A stretch of DNA of 64,000 bases from Gymnothorax reevesii (lineage: Eukaryota; Chordata; Actinopteri; Anguilliformes; Muraenidae). The stretch lies in NCBI GenBank assembly GCA_029721435.1, contig CM056574.1:28567001-28631000 (forward strand), in the 5' to 3' direction. Positions 32,888 to 45,170 of the stretch are shown piece by piece; within the stretch, counting starts at the first letter, position 1, and every line of letters begins with the position of its first letter. The notes under the pieces are model-generated. The model saw only the letters and a program-made list of their open reading frames with translations. It searched no databases and was not told where the DNA came from. A program made the translations under genes and the position numbers.

Positions 32888-33592
32888 ACTCCATGGTGGC
32901 CACAGCAGTTCTCTGTGTCCCAACAACAAGTGCAAAAAGCGAGCGAACCTTCAGTTTGGCTGGCCGTGTCCAGGAAGCGCGCCGTAATCGCTTAAACCCT
33001 GGCCCTGTTGACGCGATTTTGTTTTGGCCTAGTTTGGGAAAAAATACGCCTAGGCCAACAATATAAGCTGTGTTGAAAAAAAATCGCCTAAAGCCCCGCC
33101 CCCCAAAACAATCTTGAAATAAATAGGCCCTATATGAGGAAAAAAGAATTTTCTCGTAGACAGGATATCGCAACACTGTATGGGAGAGTAGGCGATAGCG
33201 CCGGTGCGTCACTGTCATGTTAATTTTGTTCCGATAAAACAGCCGGTTTGCAATATTTTGCCTGATGCCATTTCGTTTGGTTGCAAAGATCAGAAATCAC
33301 AGTAAGGTTTAATTAATAGACAGTGCCTAAACTTTGTATTAAGAATTACAGCCAAAACCAATGGTATGTTGTGCTCCATTCAAATCCATAGCGTAACAGA
33401 GGAATCGTTTTTTTCCATTGCAAATTATGTCACACAGACCCACTGTGTTCTTTTTCTCTTGCTTCCTTTTTGTGTCGTGTCGGAGTTGGGTTCGGGTTGA
33501 AAATCAGTGCGAGTTGTAGCGGGGCGGGTTAGCTGTCACGTCGGGTCGGGTTGGTGTAGGTGTTAAAAAACCTCAACCCGCGCATCACTAGC
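32888..33592 (+). pseudogene. hAT transposase C-terminal (dimerisation) fragment and 3' end
   Basis: The plus-strand frame SMVATAVLCVPTTSAKSERTF, then SLAGRVQEARRNRLNPG and VDAILFWP (about 32890-33030) is the hAT C-terminal dimerisation region; its hallmark here is TSAKSERTFS. The 3' untranslated part follows and ends with GGGTCGGG words and CCGCGCATCACTAG near 33592, a hAT-type terminus. The upstream part of the transposase, with the DDE residues, is absent. The 121-residue minus-strand ORF over the same interval is a shadow. Confidence 0.72.
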
Positions 33593-34995
33593 CTGAAAAT
33601 TCAATGCTATAATCAAAGCAAAGGGTAGCCACACTGGATATTGACTTCTTCTGTCAAAAAGACATTATTATTCCCATTTTTACTATATATTGTGATGTTT
33701 ACTTATTTTCATCTATCTGATCCAATATTACAATATTACATGAAATATACACTTGAACAGCACTTGCTTTCTAATTTATCTTCATTTTGTTAAGTGTATA
33801 ATCAACACTGGACACTACTATGTATTACTGTCCTGATGCTCCTTTTGATTTCACATCATGCAACAAAATGCCTCTATATTACAGTCTGTTTTTAAGCATG
33901 TACTCTTTGTTTGTGAAAAGAATGTATTTAATTTGAGGTGTAATCCCAAGTTCATAAGGTATGGAACTGAAAGCATGAGCTTAGTTCTCGAATCTTCTTT
34001 ATTGGAGATAAAATATTTCCTCAGAGCAAAACTATGCATATCCTCAGTGAAAACCTGAGGAATTCAGAAGGAGGCATTTCAAGTCTAGTATTTTATTGGA
34101 ACTTGTTCTGAGTGGCATTGTTTGTTTTCACTTTTATGTGACTTGTGTGATTGATTGGTGACCATTTCAGAGCAGTATGTCTACTTCTCATGACTTAGAT
34201 TGGCTACGGCATCATCTATGGCCGTGAAAGATATCTGCACTATAGCTGGAAGCACAGCTCTGCATTGCTACTCTGCTCAGAGTCACATTGTTGGACACAT
34301 TGCTCCTCTACCTGCTGCTCTCATGACAATGTCGCATTACTCCACCACACTGCTGCCTGTTCCGCACTGCTGCCCTGTTTACTGCTTCACATTATGAATC
34401 ACTCAATGACTTGCCCCTCATCTGAGTCAGCACAGCTTTCTGTGAGAGCAATAACCCCTCCCCCCATTCACCCCATCCAAACCTGAATCACAGCTTTGAA
34501 TCATAATGCAGGATTAAGAGGGACCAGCTCTAGGGCACTATGCACAGTTTCATTATCACAGTTTATCGCACCTGCCACTCAACATGACTGACATCTCTGC
34601 CTCTCTTTTTTGTTAATATGGAGAACTGATTGGCCACCGTGATAATGGTATTATTTTAAGTATTTGATCTGTATTTAATTTTGGTAGCTTTTCCTATAGA
34701 GATAGAAATTTATCGTCTTTGTTGCTTGAATGGCCGGTCATCCTGGAAATTTCAATTCCTAAATCAGGAGGGCGGGACATTGGAATTTAGCCAGAATTCT
34801 GAATTAACAAGTTTTTCTCTTTTGCACCGGTCTTCAGTCTCCCTCAGCCACACCCACTTGTCCTTAAAAATACAAACACATGTAAATTCTAATTGACACT
34901 TCGTCTGAAATGCATGGCTGTGAGCTCAGACTCATACACAAATGCTCGCTCATGCACTGATATACACATGCATCCCTGCATGCACACAAATGCAG
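33593..34995. other. No recognisable gene
   Basis: Short ORFs without motifs. Nothing recognised. Confidence 0.6.
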
Positions 34996-34999
34996 GGCA

Positions 35000-35201
35000 T
35001 ACAGTGCCATGAAAAAGTATTTGCCCCCTTCCTGATATCTTGTGTTTTTGCATATTTTGTCACAGGTAAATGTTTTGGATCAAGAAAAATTTTATATTGG
35101 ACGAAGATAACCAGAGTAAATAGGAAATGCTGTTTATTTAAGGAAAGAACAACCCAAACCTACTTGGCCCTATGTGAAAAAGTAACTGCCCTCTTTGTTA
35201 T
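35000..35201 (+). mobile_element. End fragment of a Tc1/mariner-type element
   Basis: CAGTGCCATGAAAAAGTATTTG follows a TA (split here at CAGTGCCATGAAAAAG and TATTTG) and GCCCCCTTCCTGATATCTTG follows, as at the ends of a common fish Tc1-like family. The internal word TGTGAAAAAGTAACTGCCC is also typical. The copy stops at 35201 where a hairpin-headed repeat begins. Confidence 0.65.
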
Positions 35202-35290
35202 CCCCCCGGCATATAATGCGGGGGATATAGCTATCGCTCTGTCCGTCCGTCCGTCCGTCAAAATACTTTCGTCCAAAGCCCCAGGAGAAT
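35202..35290. repeat. Hairpin-headed repeat with GTCC tract
   Basis: TATCCCCC and GGGGGATA form an 8 bp stem (35203-35229 region) with GCAT/ATGC inside, followed by TATAGCTATCGCTC and GTCCGTCCGTCCGTC. Similar heads lie near 20186 and 53456. Confidence 0.55.
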
Positions 35291-35734
35291 CTTATTTTTG
35301 TGTTGCTGTTGGAAGATGACAAATTCAATAAGTGATAATATGGACAAAATGTAATAATGTCTACGTACCACTGCTATTTTTGTATTCATAAGGGATGTTG
35401 AGAAACTGTGATGGCTTCTACGGAATATAATTGCAGTAATAGCAGACTGCTGTTCCATCAGCTTGAAATTCTGGGAGAGAATGATTGAGCACTAGCTTGC
35501 AGGGTCCCTTAGGTAGGAGGGCTAGTGAGCAGCCTGGTTCTCCTCCCATTCAAATCCAAGCACTAGTTACATTAATTTCAGCAGGTGACCCTAAGTTTTG
35601 GGTTTTGATCACCCGCTTCAATTTGGCCCATGCCAGTTTGGAAGGAGCGGCTATTTGCTTGGAGGCTGGGAGGCAGATAGAGGGGTGATTGTCCATATTT
35701 TAATTTGGGGATTGTTTGCATTAAAGAGTGTGTT
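35291..35734. other. No recognisable gene
   Basis: A 67-residue plus-strand ORF at 35485-35688 has no recognisable motif. Nothing else is seen. Confidence 0.5.
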
Positions 35735-35739
35735 TAATG

Positions 35740-36898
35740 TGTGAGGTTTTACGAAATGAACCAAGAGCAAACACCAGTAAAATGCAAAAAGGAGGCTTTA
35801 TTTCTGAAGGGGGAAACCCCCCAACAGAGCTGGCAACAGTACAATGTCCGCAATCCAAAATCAGAATCCAAAGGGCGAAATGCAGAGTCATACACAGGAC
35901 ACCAATCACAAAAAATCGTAGTCAGACAAAAGAGGTCAAAAAATAAGAATGCGGCAAAAGTACAGGGAGTAGGCAAAGCTCGATATCAAGGACGGTCCAG
36001 TCAGAAAGATAAACACTGAGAGATCAAGGCGAGAAACGTGGCACGAGAAAACTAGGGAGAACGATCTGACAAGAAAGTGTACCAAACAGACATCTTATAT
36101 ACACACCCGGGGTGAACGCATGACCAGGGAGAACAGTTGCAATCAATGGTGACAATGATCAGGGAGAGACACATGAGGAATAAACTAATTACATGAATTT
36201 GGCTGTAGCCAAAACGCAGACAGGGATCACAAGACAAACCTAAGTACAAAACAGCTCCTGTTAAGGAGTGCTAAAGTGCCAAGATAAAAGAAAAAGGAAA
36301 GCACAAAGTATAAGTGGAAATCCACAGAAACTTGCAGCAGAGATAATTAGGGATAGGCAAGGAGGCGGAGATTAGAATTGAGCGACTGCTGAGAGATCAT
36401 TAGTCAATTAGTATGTGCAGCTTTACAATCCTGAGTGCATGTTAGAAAGTTAGTAAAAATATACAATGTTAATCAGGGTTAGTAATAATCAAAAACAACA
36501 AACTGTTAGTATGGTTAGCAGATAGTAAAAGAGAGAGGAAGGAAGCACACGAGATAATGAAGGAAAATTGAAAACCCAGAAACCAATAAATCACCCGAAT
36601 GAGTGGCACACAAGACAAGGGACCGTGAGCAAAGATACACACATGACAAGACAGGGGAGACAAAGTGCAAAGCATAGAAATGAAAACATGGCATGGAAAC
36701 TCAATTACTAAGACATGAAAAATAATAACACAATGAAATCCAAACTACCAAAACACAATACATAATCCTAAGAATGGTCAGAGGGCAGGCAGTGGTCACT
36801 AAACACAGAAATCCTAAACATGGCTGAGCCAGGCACAGAACTTAAACATGACAGCAGAATGCAGAATCATAACATGAGCAAAAAGCAGAATCACAACA
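35740..36898 (-). mobile_element. Solo LTR, 1159 bp, with perfect 5 bp target duplication
   Basis: Plus-strand ends are TGTGAGGTTTTACG and GAATCACAACA, flanked by TAATG at 35735-35739 and 36899-36903. In minus orientation there is a TATATAAG box (plus 36094-36101) and an AATAAA hexamer (plus 35797-35802), about 300 bp apart, followed by ~60 bp to the end. That is the U3-R-U5 layout. No coding region belongs to it. The family is not identified. Confidence 0.8.
36094..36101 (-). promoter_or_regulatory. TATA box of the 1159 bp LTR
   Basis: TATATAAG on the minus strand, roughly 300 bp before the AATAAA (plus 35797-35802), inside an LTR with exact borders. Confidence 0.6.
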
Positions 36899-36903
36899 TA
36901 ATG

Positions 36904-39900
36904 AGGTACACCTTAAATTAATTTTCCAAAAGCCTTCAGTAACGCTCTTTAGATATTAAGGATTATTTTTCCCTTACCCGCTGAATCAAATGTTGGACAA
37001 TAAAGAGCGGGCAGACAACTTCTCTTCAGAGACTTGTGGTTTATTGAACAATGGCCAAGGGAGAAAAATCACAGGCAACATGTAGTGTTTCTCTGTTGAT
37101 TTCTGAAATCTGTCTGCTCGTGATGAGCTCAGATGGCACGAAGTGATGTAATTGAGAGGGATAATGCAAATGGCTTGCATTAGATGACTGGCTTTGCTTA
37201 ATTTAGTAAGAGGCCTTTTCCCACTCCTGCAGACATTGCTTAGTTGTTATATCAGCAGCAAACAAATTCAATACACAGATATATTTGTGGCTTTGATAAA
37301 ATGGTACTATGAGAACCTGGGAACCGAACAAAGATCTAAATGAAAACATATAGTTTGTTTCAAAGTGTGTTCATTTTAAACTATCAATCAGTATTGAAAT
37401 GGATTTAGAATTGATTTTGCGCATCACTCATTTTTAGCCAATCAGCTATCAAAAAGATATTTCTCCACATTTGAGAATAGATGGTGTTATAATGAAACTA
37501 TTACAATTTCATTATATTTTTCCAATTCTACCAATTCTCAAGTATCAATTTTGTCTCACGCAAGAGTGCCTGAAATTATATGTTTTGTTTGTTTAAAATT
37601 ATACTTTGTCCGTATTTTGAAAGAAAATTCTACGAATGATAAGCTAGTTACGGTATTTTGGATTAAGGTTCACCTTGTAAGCAGGTTATTTGTTTGGGCA
37701 TAATTACTGTGCCATTCATGCCCAACAAATTCCGCAAGAAATAAAAATTCCTGAAATTGCTCATATTTGCTTCTCATAAATTTTGAGAATTTAGACTTAA
37801 AAATCACTTGTTTTCCTGCATGCAGGTAAAAAAAAAATCAAGCTGCTAAGTTGCATTCTTTATCTTGTATTATAATGGCAGGCAGAAACAACAGACAAGA
37901 TAAATAAAATGGGGCTGTATACAGTCAAGTTGAGCACGGCTGTCAGTCGCAGAAAGACTGAGCCATGTTCTTTTGCACCCAGCTGAGCCCAAATGTCAAT
38001 GCACTTACTCTATTAGAACAATTGAACACCTGTACCATTCACTCCTTCCTGGTCCTGCTATGCCCCTCAGAATTTCTACCCATTCATGAACCAGTGATCA
38101 CTATTGGGAGATTTCCATCACATTAAAGAATTGCAGGTACAGAGGCAGAGAAAAGAGGCAGATGAGAGAGAAATTGAGGTCACAGCTGATTTTGTACTTT
38201 AAGTTCCATCTGAGTCTTAGCACCCAGGTACAGTCTTTTAGACCAACTTGGTTGGCGCAGCTCAATTTGTCTGAAGGACAATACTCATGTTGCATTGCCT
38301 GACCTGGGGTGTGGTTGCTAACTAAGCAACTTGCATAATTTGTCCACTCGCAGTCAATGGTTCCAACTATGCAAGAAAGCATCTATGATTTCGGGAAATG
38401 CACCCCTCGTGGAGAGTTTTGGCAGTGTTTGGTGGATCTGTTGAAAGGTAATTCATGTACATTTATTTACCAATTAGTTCTCCGCAATTTATTTGTAACA
38501 TCAAAACAGCTGGTTTTCCTTTGCAGTTTCAGCAAAGTGGAGCAAAAACTAAGCCCTTTGCAGATAAGTGACGTTAAGTGAGATTTTATTTGCTGCTATG
38601 TTTGTTCTGTGATCCAGTCCCAGGTGGGGCTACCGTCTGAAGTGGTAATAGGCTGAACAAACACAGCGGCCAAGAAAAGAAAAATCAACAAAGGGCCTCA
38701 TGAAAGCATCTCAGGGACTAAATTTACACACAGCCCTCATTCTCAAACCGTCCAGTCGTATAGACTTCTGTCTCTGTCCAGAGTGTGTTGGTTTTGTGGA
38801 CATCAACACAAGAAAGCATGAGAGTTGACATGTACGTGTTACGAAAGAAAACTGGTCACACCGGATAATGTTGAGAGTTTTTGGAGTTTCTGTTGTGGTT
38901 ATTTAAATTAATTATTGAAAACAGGTCAAGAATTTAGCAATTAGTTCTCATTTTAACTTAAGAAGAAGAGCTGGCAACACCTAATGGTCCTGAGGATTTT
39001 TGTAGTCAAGTAAAGTCAATTTTCTTAAGATTGACAACAGGGCCTGACCAATCATTATTTTTAAAGGGGTGGTTTGTACTTCCTTTACCGCCAGTTCACC
39101 AGCTGCCACTGCTCTGTTGTTGTCAACAGTGATGTCAGTGTTGTCAACAGTGTTAATGCAATCTGGCGTCAAGAAAGAGTGTTTTATCCTTAGAATTATT
39201 CGAATTTTTGAATGTTGCATCAGTGTCTGGCTTCCTGTCCCAAATAATTTGCTCCCTGCTGAATTGTTCTCCGGCACTTGGCAAAAATAGAAGCCTTGTG
39301 TATCTGCTACAGAGGGCTCTGGATTGCCGGAGCTGCAACAGTGGAGATATGCAACTCGACGGAGCCAGTGGAAGGACGCACACTGACTAAAGTGAAAATC
39401 GTCAGCTCCGCTACCATGGCGGACCAGAGACGGGCTAAATAATCATCTAGTGTAATTTAGGAGCAAGAAAAGCCTTTCAGCTTTGGCACAAATGTAAACA
39501 TTGCACACAGGAGAGGCTAACAAAATTCAGTAGATATATTTTGTATGCTGCACAAAAATGTATCTGCAAAATTATTACCGCTCTGTCATTGGCAAGCAGG
39601 AACAAAATTTCTGCCAAATCGATCATTACAACTTGAAAACAGATCTATCATTGCAGCAAATTTAATGGAGCATCAGTAAATGAAAGATAAAGGCAAGGAA
39701 CAGAATTCAATAATGGCTTTGGAGGATGGAATCCAATATTGTGGAACTTCCCATAATTCCTGGAGTCAAGTTATTCCACCCAGTGAAAACATTGAGCCTC
39801 AGTTATTGGCAACCATATTTCTTTTGACAGATATTTCAATCAGTGTCCCTACACCAGTTTATGGCAAGACGTTATTCATTTCCTTCTATGGGTGGGCCTG

Positions 39901-40545
39901 CCTAGTCACAAAGAGATATCCAAATGTGGATGAAAATCCCATTCCCCCACACAACAGGGGAGAACAGATGGGGCTTCCACAGGCCTGAGGGATTGAAACA
40001 TATATCACAAAGACGTGGCTTTTCATCACCACTACGCATGGAGTGGCATTAGTAATGAATTCACATGATCTGTGATGCTACTGTGTCGTTTTCTGCTTCC
40101 TTCCTGTAGACTATTTTTGCTTCACAGTGATATGGGGACTTGGGTCTGCCTGGCGTAGACTGGACTCATCCCCACCAGAGTGTATAATGGATCCAAACAG
40201 AGCCTGATTGAGAAGTGCAAATCCAGAGTGAAAGTACAAATTATTGTGAGCTTTCTGAGGAGCAGAGCAAATCTTAAAGGTCAAGTCTTTCTCTTGGGAA
40301 AAGACCACACACTTCACTCGTGTATGTTGCAATGGGTTCATTTTGAGCCAATGTTATGAACCATGTAGGCAATTGTTGAGGTGAAACCTGAAATTTTTCA
40401 TCTTCAAGGGGCTATTTTCAATGCATGGAATCACTCACTCTGCTATTAAATGCAGGGGCCCAAGATTATTCAGTATCTGGTTAACCAGTGTATCAGTTAA
40501 TAATCTTGGGCCATGTTTTGATAATGAAGCTCTTATTCTGTTATG
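36904..40545. other. No recognisable gene
   Basis: AT-rich DNA. ORFs of up to about 100 residues occur (for example 39680-39988 plus, 38101-38382 minus) but none has a domain, a plausible splice setting or a codon bias that I can see. Confidence 0.55.
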
Positions 40546-40547
40546 TA

Positions 40548-42097
40548 CAACCCCAATTCTAAAACAGTTGGGACAAATTGTAAATTGTGAATAAACTGAC
40601 TTTCAAATCACACCAGCCAGTATTTTATTCAAAATAGAACAAAGATAACATTGCAAATGTTGAAAATGAGAAATTTTACAATTTTTTATCCACAAAATGA
40701 GCTCATTTAAAATATGATGGCTGCTACAGGTCTCAAAAAAGTTAGGACAGAGGCCCTACCATGGTGTAGCATCCCCTCTTCTTTTTAACACAGAGTGGAG
40801 GTGTCCGGGCATTGAGGAGACAAGTTTCTTGAGTTTCGCCATTAGAATTTGATCCCGCTCTAGTTTAATACAGGCTTCCAGCAGCTGGAGAGTTTTGAGT
40901 CTCCTTTGACAGACTTTTCATTTAATTATGCACCAAATGTTCTCAATTGGTGAAAGATCAGGACTGCAGGCAGGCCTATTCAGCACACAGACTCTTCTAC
41001 GATGAAGCAATGCTGTTGTAATAGCTGCAGTATGTGGTTTTTCATTGTCCTGCTGAAATTCCCTCAAAAGGATGCCATCTGGAGGGAAGCATATGTTGCT
41101 CCAAAACCTGTATATACCTTTCAGCATTCATGGTGCTTTTTTAAAACATGCAAGTGTCCCACACCAAATGCACTAATGCATCCCCATACCATCAGAGCTG
41201 CTAGCTTTTGAACTGAACACTGACAACAAGAGGGGTGGTCTCTCTCCTCTTTGGCCCCGGATGACACGCCGCCCATGATTTCCAACAAAAATGTCAAATT
41301 TGGACTCATCTGACCACAGCCACTTTGCTACAGTCCATTTTAAATGAGCCTTGCCCCACAGGACACGGCGGTGGTTCTGGATCATGCTCAACAATGGCTT
41401 CCTTTTTGCATCATAGAGCTTTAGGAGGCATCTGTGGATGACACAGCAGACTGTGTTTACTGACAGTGGTTTCTTGAAGTATTCCTGGGCCCATTTAGTA
41501 ATGTCAATGACAGAGTCATGCCAGTGAGTGATGCAGTGGCGTCTGAGGGCCCGAAGATCACGGGCATCCAGTATAGGTCTTTGGCCTTTCTCTGAATCTT
41601 TTGATGATGTTACCCACTGTCGATGATGAGACCTTCAAAGCCTTTGCAATTTGATGTTGAGAAACATTGTTTAAGTATTCCACAAATTTTTTTTACGCAA
41701 GCCTTCACAGGTTGGAGAGTCTCGGGCCATCTTTACTTCTGAGACACTCAGACTCTTTAAGATATTCCTTATAGCCAATCATTTTACACATCCGATACCA
41801 CTTAACTTAATTACAAACGTACTTGTTAAATGTTCTTTCAGCTGATTCTCTTATACATTAATAGCTTTTTCAGCCCTTTTTTGCTTGAGTCCCAACTTTT
41901 TTGAGACCTGTTGTAGCCAGAATATTTGAAATAAACTCATTTTGTGAATAAAAATGTAAAATGTCTCAGTTTCAACATTTGAAATGTTATCTATGTTCTC
42001 CTGTAAATAACATTATTGGCTTGTGATCTGAAAGTCATTGCATTTAGATTTTATTCACAATTTACACTTCATCCCTACAATTTCGGAAATAGGTTTG
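40548..42097 (-). mobile_element. Tc1/mariner element, nearly complete (1.55 kb)
   Basis: The left end CAACCCCAATTCTAAAACAG is preceded by TA (40546-40547). The right end is a worn inverse (TTTCGGAAATAGGTTTG). A transposase gene fills most of the interior on the minus strand. Length, termini and gene fit a widespread fish Tc1/mariner family. The right target TA is not preserved. Confidence 0.82.
40918..41730 (-). pseudogene. Tc1/mariner transposase, DD34E (frameshifted)
   Basis: The gene starts at the ATG in 41728-41730 (MARDSPTCEG). Helix-turn-helix DNA-binding regions come first: VSQHQIAKALKVSSSTVGNI, then a second domain with DLRALRRHCITHWHDSV and WAQEYFKKPLSVNTVC. The catalytic triad is complete: Asp in WSDESKF, Asp in EFQQDNEKPH and Glu in LSPIENIW, with 34 residues between the last two. 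About four frameshifts break the frame (near the A-run at 41690, near 41590, and two between 41100 and 41300), but few internal stops occur within each part. The enzyme cuts and pastes the element at TA sites; this copy cannot make it. Confidence 0.85.
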
Positions 42098-42593
42098 TTT
42101 TTAAAAGAGCTTTAGAGTTTCTATGTTGTGTCTGTGAGTGTGTGTGTTCCTAGGCCTTCTTACACACCAAATGGCTATGATGTCCCGCGGCTTTCTCCAT
42201 TATTCATAATCTAGTACCCATTAATTCTGCTCCCTGGAAAGACTACTTCAGTTGAAGTCCTTGTTTGAAAAGTACAAAGGGTGAAAATGAGACAAATTTC
42301 CATTTTACACGGAGAAATCCCTCGTGCACTTCGATTTCTTTCAGGTGCAAATAAAAAATTAATTGGACAGCCCCTTTTTTTAACCAAATTAAAGTCTACA
42401 GTATACAGTACTTGAATGGAATAATTACATTTGCAGCATTGCAGGCTGCATACTCTGAATCAAACATGCAGGTGCTTTGCATCCATGGGTGCTAAGGATG
42501 CTACGACACCCGAACTTTCACAGAAACATGATTCCACCCCCATCACTTTTTCCTGAGATAGTCATTGATCAAATGAAACTAAAATCAGGAAAT
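42098..42593. other. No recognisable gene
   Basis: Plain AT-rich DNA between the Tc1/mariner element and the LINE tail. Confidence 0.6.
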
Positions 42594-44640
42594 CATCATC
42601 ATCATCTGGCGAGCCTAGGGGCCGGGGCACATTGTCCAACTTGCCGCCACACTGTTGGGTCGTTCATGGAAGTCTTCCCTTTTGATTCCCGAATCCCTCA
42701 ATATGACCTCCGGGAATGTGAATCCTCTGTATCGGACAGGGCTGCTGGGCCTCCACAGCAGCAAGAATTGTATCACTTCCCTGGCAGCCTGATGGCAATG
42801 TCCAGTAAACGTGAGTCTTCGCTTGGCAAGCTTCTGTGAAAAAGGTGGAATATCCCCGTAAATGCACTCCAGAGTGGCATGCTCAGAACAGTGGATGTTT
42901 TCTACACCTCTGAGCAGGTTGGTACATGTACCATCTAGTCGTTTCTGTTGACGTTTGTTTGCAGTCCACGTCTCTGAGCCATAGAGTAGAATCGGGTCTC
43001 AGCGTGTTGAATATACTTTTTCATTGGCTCGGTCTGATCGGCGAGGGTCAAATGCCAAATCTTGTTGAGCATATTGCAAGCTGCCCTTGCAAGGGCTTTG
43101 CAGGACTTCATGCCTTTTTCGGAGTCCATTATGTTAGAACCGAAGTATTTGAAGTCTAGTCTTCAAATAGGGTGATGCTGTTGCCAGCGGATGAATGAAG
43201 ACTGCAGATCGGGATTATTGAGATGAACTCGGTATTACTTTCGTGAAGTCCTACTAGGCTTGCTTCCTTTTCCAGCGACTGAAGAAGCGATTCTGCATTT
43301 ACGTCAAGATCTGATATTACGGCAACGGCATCGGTTAAGTAAAGATCAGTTATATATTTAGCAGGTTGCCTCCTGCTACGTCAAGGATGGTGTTGTAGGC
43401 CCTTGTCGTTGATTGTGTCTAAGGAGAGGCGTAGAACATAGTCCAGCACAATAATGAACAGAAATGGGGCTAGTGTGCCCACTTGTAGGACTCCCACTTC
43501 GATATCAAAGAATGCTGTCTCGCCATCAGCCGTTATGACTGTAGCCTTGGGGTAGACTGCTTTAATGGCTGCAAGAATAGGTTGTGGGATGCCGTAAAGA
43601 GGTAGAATATTGAACATGGCGTGGCTTTTCGATTGATGGAATCAAATGCCTTCTGGAAGTCTACAAAGCAGATTGTGAAGTCTTTGTTCAGCCTCTTCAT
43701 TTCCTCTATTATACAATACAAGGACAATATTTGCAAGATAGTTGACCGCCCTCTCCTGAAGCCATTTTGGTTGTTGGGCAGCAGGAGTTCCACGGCAGGC
43801 ACAAGATGATTCAGAAGAAGCTTATAGTAGATTTTGGCAGCGATAGGCATTAGAGAGGTGCCTCCATTGTTCAGAGCCAACAACAAGTCGCTCTTTTTGG
43901 GAATAGGTACAATACCAGATTTCATCCAAGCAGATGGTGGCAGCAAAGCAAAAGGTGTGATTGCAGATCTTTAGCAGGAGATCGTGGAAAAGGGGATCTT
44001 TCCAGATAATACTCGGGATGTTGTCGAGACCAGGTGATTTGTTGACTCTCAAACTTAATTGTATCGCGCAGCTCTTGAATGGTGAACAGAGACCTGCTTA
44101 TATCTAGTGTGTCAGTGATCTGGATAAGGAGGTTAGCCTGTGTCCCCTTGAGTGTTAACCGGCTGCCCTGCTAACAGGTTGTGGAAGTGGGATAACCAGT
44201 TTTCTTTCCATTTTTCAGCCAATCCTCCTTTAATGCAGATTGATGGTCTACCTTTCCGTCCAGCAAGATTGTTAATGGTGGGCCACGCTGGCACATGCCG
44301 GTTCAAAGAACTGAGGTCACCAATTCGGCCGATTTTCTTCTCTATAAGTTCTGCTTCAGCTTAAGCATGGGCTTCATCAAGTTGTTTCTGTGCTTTAGTC
44401 AAATTTCTGAGAGAGGTTATTGTTGGCTTGTGTTCATGGCGAAGTGTGGCTTCACTCAATCTTTCGAGCTTCGTTGACTCGAGCGTGCGTGATGGGTGAC
44501 TCCTTTTTAGGAACTGTTGCCAGGGCAACCTCTTTAGTGACCAAGATGAGGTTATTGTGGGTCGTTTCAATGTCATCATCAGGTTGTGAGAGTGCATCAT
44601 AGCGATTTCGAACTTCCAGGGTGAACGCTGATGAGGCCTC
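42594..44640 (-). mobile_element. 5'-incomplete LINE with RT remnants and (ATG)n tail
   Basis: The minus strand carries RT-related frames from 44640 down to about 42660 and ends in a trinucleotide tail (ATCATCATCATCAT on the plus strand at 42594-42607). No endonuclease was found, so the copy lacks its 5' part. It is cut at 44641, exactly where the partial LTR of Gmr1-like copy 2 starts. A short-repeat tail is a feature of RTE-like LINEs, but the clade is left open. Confidence 0.72.
42935..44052 (-). pseudogene. LINE reverse transcriptase (broken)
   Basis: RT motifs appear in order along the minus strand in changing frames: NKSPGLDNIPSIIWKDPL, LPNNQNGFRRGRSTILQI, FTICFVDFQKAFDSINR (motif A with its Asp), GVLQVGTLAPFLFII (motif B) and, near 43330, the place of the FADD box, which here reads like LTDAVAVISD, so the second catalytic Asp is lost. 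The thumb-side words MDSEKGMKSCKALARAACN and a frame equivalent to a YGSETW motif (now YSMAQR in one frame) follow. Several frameshifts and the altered active site rule out activity. Confidence 0.78.
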
Positions 44641-44895
44641 AAAAAGCTTAACAGGTCACGAAAGAAAATGACAGGTCTGGTCAAATGTATCCTTCTGCTT
44701 GCAATTTCTCCTACTACTTTACTCTCTCCATTTTCCTTCCTATATACTAGACCCCTCCCACCTTTTAGACTTTTTTTTAATTCTCTGGGACTTTCTGTTT
44801 CAGACATGCCCAGGACATGTCCAACCCTAGCTCCAGTCTGGGCTTAACAGAAGAAAGGTCAAATCTGCCATCTAGTGGCTTGTATTCACATCACA
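44641..44895 (-). repeat. 3' LTR of copy 2, truncated (255 bp)
   Basis: It begins on the minus strand with TGTGATGTGAATAC, right after the purine tract (GGACTGGAGG), and matches the start of the LTRs at 2440 and 27812. It stops at 44641 (AAAAAGCTTAAC) next to the LINE remnant. Confidence 0.88.
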
Positions 44896-45170
44896 CCTCC
44901 AGTCCAAAAGGGAAAAATTGACTCATAAAGGTAAAATTTTTCTTCTCAATACAAAAATTGTTACATAGACACTTGTGTGAATATATATACAGTAGAATAT
45001 GCTAATAAACATGTGATATATACTCATACTCAAACACGGGATAAGCAATTACATTGTCAGTACCCTTTACATATTACATTTCCAAATCAAACTCCTGTAA
45101 AATCAAACTCCAATTCAACAATCTCCGATTCTTGTTTTTCATCCTACTCAAAAACATTAACGGATTGTGG

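Noticed and set aside
32853..33218. 121-residue minus-strand ORF
   Set aside because: It is a shadow of the plus-strand hAT dimerisation frame; the plus strand has a known domain, the minus strand none.
35740..36898. piggyBac-type TTAA target duplication
   Set aside because: TTAA does occur near both edges, but the exact TAATG duplication with TG/CA ends, TATA box and AATAAA in the right order fits an LTR better.
39680..39988. 102-residue plus-strand ORF
   Set aside because: No motif and no supporting context. Probably chance.
42477..42839. 120-residue plus-strand ORF
   Set aside because: It is antisense to the 3' part of the minus-strand LINE and includes its ATC tail; no motif.
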